Below, one piece after another: positions 42,731-49,804 of a DNA stretch of 64,000 bases. The notes beneath the pieces were generated by a model that did not search any database, was not told the origin of the DNA, and worked only from the letters and a program-made list of their open reading frames with translations. The DNA comes from CAZGVW01 sp964529265 (lineage in GTDB: Bacteria > Planctomycetota > Phycisphaerae > Phycisphaerales > UBA1924): assembly GCA_964529265.1 (NCBI GenBank), contig CAZGVW010000033.1, positions 18,449-82,448 of the forward strand, read 5' to 3'. How positions within the stretch are numbered: position 1 is the stretch's first letter; every line of letters starts with the position of its first letter. The position numbers and the translations under genes are program-made.

Positions 42731-43615
42731 ATGCCGACCGCGAAAGCGCGCGTTGCCGCCAAACCAGCGTCTGAGGAAGGCAAGCCGGCCAGAAGCAAAG
42801 GCTCGCGGAAGAAGGATTTTTCCGTGATGACCCGCGCCGACATGGACCGACTGCCGGTGCGCGATGTGTGGCTCGAATACAAGCGCAACCCCACCGAAAG
42901 AATCCGCAACTACTTCATGGAGCGATACCTTCCGCTCGTGCGCTACAAAGCCGAGCGCATCTACGCCCGACTCCCCGACGAAGTGGACATCGAGGATCTG
43001 ATGTCCGCCGGGCTTTTCGGACTCATGGACGCCATCGACGCGTTCGACCTCGAGCGCCTCGTCAAGTTCGAGACCTACTGCGCCCCGCGCATCCGCGGCG
43101 CCATTCTCGACGAACTCCGCTCCATGGACTGGGTCCCGCGACTCGTCCGCCACCGCTCCGCCAAGGTGGATAGCGCCCGCAACCGCCTCGAGATGCGCCT
43201 CGGCCGCCGCGCCACCCAGGACGAGATCGCCACCCAACTCGGCGTGGACGCCGAGGAGTTCAAGAAACTCGATCGCGATTCCAGCGCCGTCAACGTCATC
43301 AGCCTCTCGCGCAACTGGCGCCAGTCCGATAGCGGCCGCGAAGTGCGCGAGATCGATGTCATCAAGGATGAGACCCAGTCCAACCCGCTGACCGAGACTC
43401 AGCGCAAGGATCTGAAGGATCTGATCACCAAGGGCCTCAGCCGGGCCGAGCGCCTCATCGTCGTCCTCTACTACTACGAGGAGATGACGATGAAGGAGAT
43501 CGGCGCCACGCTCGATCTCTCCGAGTCGCGCGTCAGCCAGATGCACTCCTCCATCCTCGCCCGCCTCAAGGCCCAGATGCAGCATCGCTCCCGCGAGTTT
43601 GAGCCCGTGGAATGA
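42731..43615 (+). CDS. fliA: Flagellar RNA polymerase sigma factor FliA/WhiG type
   Basis: Sigma-28 family factor for late flagellar genes. 294 residues. Region 2 contains RYLPLVRYKAERIYARLPDE followed by SAGLFGLMDAIDAFDLERLV and FETYCAPRIRGAILDELRSM. Region 3 has LGRRATQDEIATQLGVDAEE. Region 4 ends in EEMTMKEIGATLDLSESRVS. ATG 42731 has AAGGAG eight bases upstream; ATG 42713 adds six residues without a better site. A 33-residue basic N-terminal tail precedes region 2. No anti-sigma FlgM gene is seen nearby. Confidence 0.95.
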   Translation: MPTAKARVAAKPASEEGKPARSKGSRKKDFSVMTRADMDRLPVRDVWLEYKRNPTERIRNYFMERYLPLVRYKAERIYARLPDEVDIEDLMSAGLFGLMDAIDAFDLERLVKFETYCAPRIRGAILDELRSMDWVPRLVRHRSAKVDSARNRLEMRLGRRATQDEIATQLGVDAEEFKKLDRDSSAVNVISLSRNWRQSDSGREVREIDVIKDETQSNPLTETQRKDLKDLITKGLSRAERLIVVLYYYEEMTMKEIGATLDLSESRVSQMHSSILARLKAQMQHRSREFEPVE

Positions 43616-43704
43616 CCAACCCCGCGTCTGGGGCGTCCGGGGGCCGAAGAGCCGGACCTCGAGAGCCCAAGCCGCGATTCCGTATACCGCCTTTCACCCC
43701 AGCG

Positions 43705-43738
43705 CCGGCGCCCCATATGCGGGCGCCGGTTGCTTTTC
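43705..43738 (+). terminator. Rho-independent terminator after fliA
   Basis: CCGGCGCCC (43705-43713), loop CATATGC, GGGCGCCGG (43721-43729), then TTGCTTTT. A perfect nine-base-pair stem with a T-rich tail, about 90 bases after the fliA stop. It closes the flagellar cluster. Confidence 0.85.
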
Positions 43739-43753
43739 CGGCCGCGCCCGCGC

Positions 43754-43764
43754 CATGATCCGGT
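43754..43764 (+). promoter_or_regulatory. Candidate leaderless -10 box (CATGAT)
   Basis: CATGAT at 43754-43759 ends five bases before GTG 43765. No Shine-Dalgarno sequence. It follows the terminator at once, so a new transcript must start about here. Confidence 0.5.
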
Positions 43765-44787
43765 GTGAGCGACGCCGCCGCCATCATCGCGCACATCAGT
43801 CTGGGCTCGAACCTCGGCGACCGCGAGGCCCACATCGAGCGCGCCATCGCCGCGCTCAGCGCTGCGCCGGGCCTTGCGCTCATCGCCCGATCGCCGCTGA
43901 TCGAAACGCCCGCGCTGGTTCCACCCGGAGACGCGCCCCAGCCCTCGTATCTGAACGCCGCGGCCACGCTTGAGACTTCTCTTCCAGCCCGCGCGCTCCT
44001 CGATGTGCTCCTCTCGATCGAGCGCAGCGCCGGCCGCGAGCGCGAGCCCGGCCGCCGCTGGACGCCCCGCACACTCGACCTCGATCTCCTGCTCTATGGC
44101 CAAGCCATCCTCGATGCGCCCGGCCTCACCATCCCGCATCCCCACATGCACGAACGCCTCTTTGTGCTCGATCCGCTCTCCGAGATCGCGCCGGATGCGC
44201 TCCACCCGGTGTTCGGCCTCACCGTGCGCCACCTGGCGGACGCAGCAGCGGCCGAAGAACACGCCGAATCCCGCGCCGTCGCCCTGATTCGCACGGAGTC
44301 GCCCCGCGACCGCGATGAGGTCCATGCACTCCACATGGAGGCCTTCGGTCGTCGCGCCGAATCCGATCTCGTCAATCGCCTCCACGACTGCAATCTCGCC
44401 GCCATCTCCCTCGTCGCCACCCGCGCCGGCGCCGTCATCGGTCACATCCTTTTCAGCCCTGTCGCCATCCATGGCCGCGCAACCGATCCGCCCGCACTCG
44501 GCCTTGCGCCCGTGTCTGTGGCCCCCGCATTCCAACGCCGCGGCATCGCCTCCCGCCTCATCCGCGCCGGCCTTGATACATGCCGCGCGATCGGCGCCCC
44601 CCTTGTCGTCGTCCTCGGCGAGCCCTCGATGTACTCCCGCTTCGGCTTCCGCACCGCCTCCACGGTGGGGCTCGCCAATGAATACGGCGTCGATCAGGAG
44701 TTCATGGCCCTGCTCCTCACAGCGGACGCCGCGAGTCTTCGGGGAATGGTTCGCTACGCAGCGCCCTTCGCCGAACTTGAGCCATGA
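43765..44787 (+). CDS. folK: FolK (HPPK) fused to a GNAT acetyltransferase domain
   Basis: Two enzymes in one 340-residue chain. Residues 1-165 are 6-hydroxymethyl-7,8-dihydropterin pyrophosphokinase, the folate step before dihydropteroate synthase: SLGSNLGDREAHIERAIAAL, then the catalytic stretch RTLDLDLLLYG and IPHPHMHERLFVLDPLSEIA. Residues about 172-340 are a complete GNAT domain of the YhbS type: AVIGHILFSPVAIHGR, the acetyl-CoA loop FQRRGIASRLIRAG and LGEPSMYSRFGFRTASTVGL. The frame is continuous with no stop or repeat at the joint. The acetylation target is unknown. No other folate gene is next to it. Confidence 0.88.
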   Translation: MSDAAAIIAHISLGSNLGDREAHIERAIAALSAAPGLALIARSPLIETPALVPPGDAPQPSYLNAAATLETSLPARALLDVLLSIERSAGREREPGRRWTPRTLDLDLLLYGQAILDAPGLTIPHPHMHERLFVLDPLSEIAPDALHPVFGLTVRHLADAAAAEEHAESRAVALIRTESPRDRDEVHALHMEAFGRRAESDLVNRLHDCNLAAISLVATRAGAVIGHILFSPVAIHGRATDPPALGLAPVSVAPAFQRRGIASRLIRAGLDTCRAIGAPLVVVLGEPSMYSRFGFRTASTVGLANEYGVDQEFMALLLTADAASLRGMVRYAAPFAELEP

Positions 44788-44822
44788 TTCGTCGCACAGC
44801 CCTGCCGGCGCCCTGCGCCTCG

Positions 44823-44828
44823 TAGAAT
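44823..44828 (+). promoter_or_regulatory. Candidate -10 box (TAGAAT)
   Basis: TAGAAT ends ten bases before ATG 44839, the start that gives a clean signal peptide. No ribosome binding site lies between, so the mRNA would have at most a few leader bases. Confidence 0.45.
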
Positions 44829-44838
44829 GATGCTCGCC

Positions 44839-46011
44839 ATGCGCCCACGCGCCTTCTTCCTACTCCTGATCCTCGCGGCGCCGCCCGGCGCCGTGTGCGC
44901 GCCGGGCATGGCCCCTCCCGCCGCCGCCGCCGCCATCCCGGTCGACCCCGACGCGGCTCTCGCCGATGCCCGGGGCGCCTACCGCGATGCCCCGGTGGCC
45001 GAGCGCATCGACCTCTACGTCGATTCCGGCCTCGCCGAGCGCCGCGAAACGGCGCTCATCCGCTTCGATCACCCCCGCGCACTCGCCCTCGAACTCGGGC
45101 CCCTCCGCGTCTGGGCCGGCGTCGAGAACAGCCGCGCCGTCGTCCGGGCCGTGCACGCGCTCGATGCAGCCCACGTCTTCGAGCATCGCCGCGACGATGC
45201 GGATGTGCTGGCGGCGCTCACCGAGGCGCTCCCGCCCATCGCGCTGCCGCAACTCGCCCTCGTCTGGTCCGAAGCCGCGCCGCTGCGCGATCTCACCGCC
45301 TTCACGCGCAACCTCGCGTGGACAAGCGCCACGCTCGAATCCGATCACGAACCGCCCGTCGCCGTCGTCACAGGCGCCTCGCCCGATTCCCGCGCCGTGC
45401 TTATTCTCGACGCCGCCACCTCGCGCCTCGCCCGCGCCGAACTCGAATCCCGTGCCGGCCGCCTCCGCATCGCCATGGACGTCTCGCCCGTCGCGCCCGG
45501 CGACCCCGCCTCCTGGCGCATCGACCCTGGATCGCGCGAGCGCGTAAGCGAGATCACTGACCTCGCGCCGGCCCCCGGGGACGTCGGCATCGGCGCCCGC
45601 GCACCGGATCTGTTCCTGATGACGCTCGACAACCAGCCGTGGCGCCTGGCCGACCGGGTTGGCAGCCCCGTCGCGATTACGCTTTTTCGCGCCGCCGGCG
45701 CGGAATCCGCACTGAAATTGCACGAATTCGCCCAATCCGCGGCCGGCGCAACCCCCCGCGCCACCGCCGTCGCCGTGGCCATCCTGAGCCCGGAAGACCG
45801 GCCGCACACGGAGCGCCTGGAATCGCTCCGCGGGCAGTGGGGGGGTGAACTGCTGTGGTCCATGTCGGCGCGGGCGACGATCGATCGATTTGCGCCCGGC
45901 GCGGATGCGGCGCTGATTGTCGTCGATTCGGCGGGAATTGTGCGCCTTGTGGAGACAACGAGCGAAGATGCGCTGCCGGAGCGCCTGAAAGCGGCCCTGC
46001 GCGGCGGATGA
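44839..46011 (+). CDS. Exported protein with LolA-like and thioredoxin-fold-like parts
   Basis: Function unknown. Signal peptide MRPRAFFLLLILAAPPGAVC. The first half (to about residue 230) resembles LolA-like lipoprotein-carrier folds (VAERIDLYVDSGLAERRETA). The second half looks like an AhpC/TlpA thioredoxin fold: IGARAPDLFLMTLDNQPWRL followed by VGSPVAITLFRAAGAESAL, but the position where redox members carry CxxC holds Ala and Ser, so it cannot be a classical thiol oxidoreductase. This layout recurs in planctomycete exported proteins. ATG 44839 is preferred over ATG 44827 and 44830, which overlap the promoter-like box. Confidence 0.65.
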   Translation: MRPRAFFLLLILAAPPGAVCAPGMAPPAAAAAIPVDPDAALADARGAYRDAPVAERIDLYVDSGLAERRETALIRFDHPRALALELGPLRVWAGVENSRAVVRAVHALDAAHVFEHRRDDADVLAALTEALPPIALPQLALVWSEAAPLRDLTAFTRNLAWTSATLESDHEPPVAVVTGASPDSRAVLILDAATSRLARAELESRAGRLRIAMDVSPVAPGDPASWRIDPGSRERVSEITDLAPAPGDVGIGARAPDLFLMTLDNQPWRLADRVGSPVAITLFRAAGAESALKLHEFAQSAAGATPRATAVAVAILSPEDRPHTERLESLRGQWGGELLWSMSARATIDRFAPGADAALIVVDSAGIVRLVETTSEDALPERLKAALRGG

Positions 46012-46119
46012 AGAAGAAAAAGCCGGAGCGACCGTCTCCCGGAAGATGACGGCCGCCCCGGTGAGCGCCCGGGCGCGAGGAGGATGGCGCGGGCGCGGAA
46101 AAGTGCGTGTTTTCGTCCG
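46012..46119. other. Convergent gap
   Basis: Between two convergent genes. It contains a GCGCCCGGGCGC palindrome (about 46064-46075) and a GAAAA/TTTTC inverted repeat (about 46097-46113) that could serve as a weak bidirectional terminator; neither is convincing. Confidence 0.3.
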
Positions 46120-48285
46120 TTATTCCACGTCGAGGTCGCGCAGGTACAGATTCAGCGCGGCTTTCGCCTGATCGACTTCGCCTGACGCGGCGTCGCGCCG
46201 GGTGAGGATTTCCTCCAGCCGCGCTTCCTGCTCGTTCAGTTTCTTCATGTACCGGCCATAGAGCTCGCTGTTTCCGGCAATTCTGCCCATGTTGTCACGA
46301 ATTCGCGACTGATCGCGCGTAATCTCGTCGCGCTCGCGGTCGAGGTCGGCGATCGCGCGCTCCAGGCTGTTGATCTTCGATTGCATCTCCGCGGCTTTCT
46401 TCACCGCGTCCACCACGGCCTTGGAGGCCTTGCCCTGGCTGGAATAGGACAGGAGCGTGGGCAGATCCATCGAAGTCATCGCGTATCGCTGATAGTTCGT
46501 CATTTCCGTGACGACATCGAGCGATTTCGCGCCGTTCGGGTCCACCGACGCCTCGAAGCGCAGGAACGAATCCGTCTTGCTCTTCGGCTCCTTCGGCGCG
46601 ACGAGGTCCCAGCCGTGCTGGCGGGGGTGCTCGATGAGGACGGTGCGGGGGCGGGACTGGTCGTTGTTCTTGAAGGTGTAGGTGGTGGTCTGGCGGTTTT
46701 TGCTCTGCATTTCGACCAAACCGTCAACAATTCGGATTTTGAGCAGGTTTGACGCGTTTTTCGTCTCGGACGACGACTGAACGTCGAGATCCACGGCGTA
46801 GGAGAGCAGACGTTCCTGTCCACGCGAGGTGTGGTCGATCTGGGCGTCTCCGGCGTAGGCGCCGCCGTCGTAGACGCTGATGGGGCCCGCGATGAGCGTC
46901 ATTTCTGTGTTGTTGGTCATTTCCACGCCGCGCATGGGGTGCCTGGGTTGCTCCGCGGCGTTGTAGATGGAGACGCGCCGGCCCTCGACGGGCGCCCCGA
47001 TGATGGGCACCATGGCCGAGCGCTGCCGTTCGATGGTCACAGGCGCATCGATCGTGAACTGGAATTGTTCGCCGATCTCGCCGCCGGAGGCCTGAGCCGC
47101 GGCTGCGTAGCGGATGAGGTCGTCGCTGTTTGCCTGCCAGCCGCCGGCGACGCTATCGGCTTCGGCTTTGCTCATGAGGGCGTCACCGGCGACGCCACCC
47201 ATCGCGGCGCGCCCGCCAAGGCGCTGCCGTCTAAGCTCCGAATCGCGTAGGGCCTCTTCCGGCGCCGGCGCCGCGACATCGCCCAGCGTCATCTCGTTCT
47301 CGTACATCCGCGGCGCGAGGGCGGTCATGTAGGGGACGGGCACGACCGGGCGGGGGACGAAAAGGGGCTGGTGCAGATCCATGATGAAACTGACGGGGCG
47401 GCCCGCGGCGAGGGACAGGCGGACGTCTTTCCAGTCCTGATCGGTGGTGTTTTCGACGATGGCCCAGCCCTGGAGGGTGGGATCGGCGTTGGTTTCGTCC
47501 GGGAGGACGAGGCGGTAGGTGGTCTTCCAGACGGCCGCTTCGTGGACGTATCCGACGACGACCTGGCGCTTTCCGGCGCCTGAAAACGCCAGATCGACGC
47601 TGGCGGTGCGCTCCGTGCGGGCTTCGGCGAGGGCGGCGAGGGCCTGGCTGAGTTCCTTGGCGAGTTCCTTGTCCTGGAGGTCGAAGGTGGTGATGGAGGG
47701 GATGGCGACGGCCCGGATGCCGGAATCGGTGACGAGGCTGAGGAAGGGCTGGGTGACGACGGCGTCGCCGGCGCCGGCGGGCACGGCGCGGTTTTCCACG
47801 CCCATGATGACGCCGGTGAGGGGCCCTTCGGGAGTGGCGACCTTGATTCCGGCGCCGCGGAGGCGGCCCAGGAGTTCGGCCAAGGAGGGATTATCCGCGA
47901 TATTGACGCCGAAACTCGCCAGACGGCGCGCCAGGGGGGCTTTGGAGGCATAGTTCACCGAATCGATGCGTCCGCCGGAAAGATCGAGCAGAATCATCGA
48001 TTTGAGCACGTCATTCACGCGTTCGGCGTCAAAACGGAGCGCCACGGTCTCGCTGTCCTGCACCGTGCCGGTGTGCTCGAAGTAGCCGACGCCGGAGCGG
48101 TAGAGGGTGACGGAGCGGACGGGGAGGTCGGCGGCGGAGACGGAGGCGGCGAGGCCGGCCAGGGCGGGGAGGGCGAGGGCGAGTGACGCGATTTGTGCGC
48201 GCATTTGAGGTGACTGCGCGCTGCGTGCGCGCCGATTTGATCGATTCGTGTTCACATTCGCGTTTCTGGTGAGAAAAGCGTGCAT
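46120..48285 (-). CDS. Exported DUF4139 domain protein
   Basis: 721-residue exported protein. Signal peptide at about residues 28-52 (MRAQIASLALALPALAGLAA), preceded by a 27-residue Arg/Asn-rich extension if ATG 48285 is used; GGGAG seven bases upstream supports that start, while ATG 48204 would remove the extension. The mature part shows the DUF4139 pattern: VTLYRSGVGYFEHTGTV, GYVHEAAVWKTTYRLVLPDE, and immunoglobulin-like strands ending in YTFKNNDQSRPRTVLIEHPR. A C-terminal coiled coil (about residues 630-700) follows. Relatives include mucoidy-inhibitor-like proteins; the role is unknown. Its codons end mostly in C at the N-terminal part. Confidence 0.75.
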   Translation of the reverse strand: MHAFLTRNANVNTNRSNRRARSAQSPQMRAQIASLALALPALAGLAASVSAADLPVRSVTLYRSGVGYFEHTGTVQDSETVALRFDAERVNDVLKSMILLDLSGGRIDSVNYASKAPLARRLASFGVNIADNPSLAELLGRLRGAGIKVATPEGPLTGVIMGVENRAVPAGAGDAVVTQPFLSLVTDSGIRAVAIPSITTFDLQDKELAKELSQALAALAEARTERTASVDLAFSGAGKRQVVVGYVHEAAVWKTTYRLVLPDETNADPTLQGWAIVENTTDQDWKDVRLSLAAGRPVSFIMDLHQPLFVPRPVVPVPYMTALAPRMYENEMTLGDVAAPAPEEALRDSELRRQRLGGRAAMGGVAGDALMSKAEADSVAGGWQANSDDLIRYAAAAQASGGEIGEQFQFTIDAPVTIERQRSAMVPIIGAPVEGRRVSIYNAAEQPRHPMRGVEMTNNTEMTLIAGPISVYDGGAYAGDAQIDHTSRGQERLLSYAVDLDVQSSSETKNASNLLKIRIVDGLVEMQSKNRQTTTYTFKNNDQSRPRTVLIEHPRQHGWDLVAPKEPKSKTDSFLRFEASVDPNGAKSLDVVTEMTNYQRYAMTSMDLPTLLSYSSQGKASKAVVDAVKKAAEMQSKINSLERAIADLDRERDEITRDQSRIRDNMGRIAGNSELYGRYMKKLNEQEARLEEILTRRDAASGEVDQAKAALNLYLRDLDVE

Positions 48286-48384
48286 GAGTTGACTCCCGCT
48301 TGAGAGAGGAATTGAGGGGCTTCGGGTCCGGAAAAGGGGCCCTCCATGGCCACTATCGGTTAGACGCCCGGGGGGCCTGCGGGT

Positions 48385-49119
48385 TCACGAAGCGGCGGTT
48401 TCGTCGTGTCCGATTGCCGCGTGTCCCGGAGGAATAAACGGCCACTCGGATGAGGGAACCTCGGCGCCGCATTCGGGGCAGCGCGGGGAGGGGAGGCCGG
48501 CGAGGGAATAGCGGCAGGCGGGGCAGAGGCCGGCGCGGAGGACGAGCGCACGCGGGGTCAGGGCGGCGTCCATGGCGTCGCGCGTCCACCGGTCAACGAC
48601 GAGACAGCAGAACGCGACGGCGGAGAGCCAAACGGCGAGAATGGCGCCGTTTGCGAGGTGTCCGAGCAGAAGTGGGCGCTTTTCGCACACATCTGACGTC
48701 GTCTTCGGCGTCCGAGGCGCGCCGTACACCTCCGCGAACATCGGAATGGCGAGTTGGCGGAGGCGCAGTTCCTCGTCCGGCGCGAGGGTGACGCCGGGCG
48801 CGAGTGTGATGCGCCAAGAGCACCGCGTTTCCTCGCGCGTTGCGAAGGGGAGGGAGGAGTGGGATGAGCGGGATTGGCGCATCTGAACACAGATGCGGCC
48901 GAGGGGCCGCTCGATGGCGCCGACCGCCACATCCAGGCGCCCCGCTTCGTTGGTGACGATGAAGAGGCTGGCGACGGGATGCTGGAGGTTGCAGCCGCGG
49001 CGGGGGTGGCGGAGGACGTGGTCGGCGAGAGCGGCGAGGGCGATGAGGCAGGCGCCGATGACAGGCGCGAGCAGGACCAAGGGCGCACATCGCGAGATGG
49101 TGGGACGCGGATGGCGCAT
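48385..49119 (-). CDS. Membrane protein with C-terminal zinc ribbon
   Basis: Function unknown. 244 residues. A first helix (SRCAPLVLLAPVIGACLIAL), an external domain, a second helix (GAILAVWLSAVAFCCLVVDR), then a double CxxC ribbon (CPACRYSLAGLPSPRCPECG), the phrase typical of Phycisphaerae membrane proteins. ATG 49119 forms a TGATG overlap with the upstream minus-strand gene, which decides the start; longer in-frame starts would sit inside that gene. Confidence 0.65.
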   Translation of the reverse strand: MRHPRPTISRCAPLVLLAPVIGACLIALAALADHVLRHPRRGCNLQHPVASLFIVTNEAGRLDVAVGAIERPLGRICVQMRQSRSSHSSLPFATREETRCSWRITLAPGVTLAPDEELRLRQLAIPMFAEVYGAPRTPKTTSDVCEKRPLLLGHLANGAILAVWLSAVAFCCLVVDRWTRDAMDAALTPRALVLRAGLCPACRYSLAGLPSPRCPECGAEVPSSEWPFIPPGHAAIGHDETAAS

Positions 49120-49712
49120 CAGCTTGCTTCTGTTCCGGGCTCGTGCGTCTGGGTCGGGCTCCATCGCCGGCGGCGCCTTGCGAACGCGCTCCTTAGAGCA
49201 ATGATCACCTCCGCAGACAGAATGGCGAGCGCCAAGCAAATCGGGATCAGCACATGCCAGGCGGCTCCGAATTCAAAGTAGTCGACCATCAAGTCGCGTC
49301 CCTCGGGGAGCCAGTTTGGGTATTCCTCCCTGATCAGCTCGATGCAGGCAGCCCGAATGCGCGCTTCCTCGGATGGCGGAAAGAGATCGCCTTCAGCGGA
49401 ACATGCAGTGAAGCGGCAGGATTCGCTCCACAGTATTTCCTCGCGCCAGTGATTCCGGTACAGCGAGGCAAACCCGAGGGAATCCGACCTGTACTCGACC
49501 GACTCGACAGGCGTGATTCCTTCCGCGCCTTGAATCAGGTCGAAGAGGAAGCTTGCCCCGCAATGTGTGGGGCCATAGGACGGGAGCACGAAGTACACAC
49601 CGACGAACGTGATCGTCAGCAGGAGAATGAGCGCCGAGTACTGCCAGCGCGTCCGTCCTCTTGCCCGCGGCTCCGGCGTTGGGCTCGCTCGTGGTTCGCC
49701 TGTCGAGTCCAT
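49119..49712 (-). CDS. Membrane protein of unknown function
   Basis: 197 residues. An N-terminal helix (ALILLLTITFVGVYFVLPSY) and a C-terminal helix (WHVLIPICLALAILSAEVII) flank an external domain with three cysteines and many acidic residues. ATG 49712 is preferred; the frame stays open to 49856, but that would overlap the divergent dehydrogenase start. It has the same two-helix plan as the gene it is coupled to, so the two may form a complex or be diverged copies without visible sequence identity. Not recognised. Confidence 0.5.
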   Translation of the reverse strand: MDSTGEPRASPTPEPRARGRTRWQYSALILLLTITFVGVYFVLPSYGPTHCGASFLFDLIQGAEGITPVESVEYRSDSLGFASLYRNHWREEILWSESCRFTACSAEGDLFPPSEEARIRAACIELIREEYPNWLPEGRDLMVDYFEFGAAWHVLIPICLALAILSAEVIIALRSAFARRRRRWSPTQTHEPGTEAS

Positions 49713-49781
49713 TGACACACCCCGCCACACTCTTCGCAGGGCTGGGGCGGCGGGTTCCCAAGCGCAAGGGCGGCGGGCTTC

Positions 49782-49787
49782 TATAGT
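49782..49787 (+). promoter_or_regulatory. Candidate -10 box (TATAGT)
   Basis: TATAGT, 17 bases before ATG 49805 of the dehydrogenase; no Shine-Dalgarno sequence lies between, so the leader would be about ten bases. No good -35 is seen. Confidence 0.45.
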
Positions 49788-49804
49788 GTCGGCCCAGCGC
49801 GACC

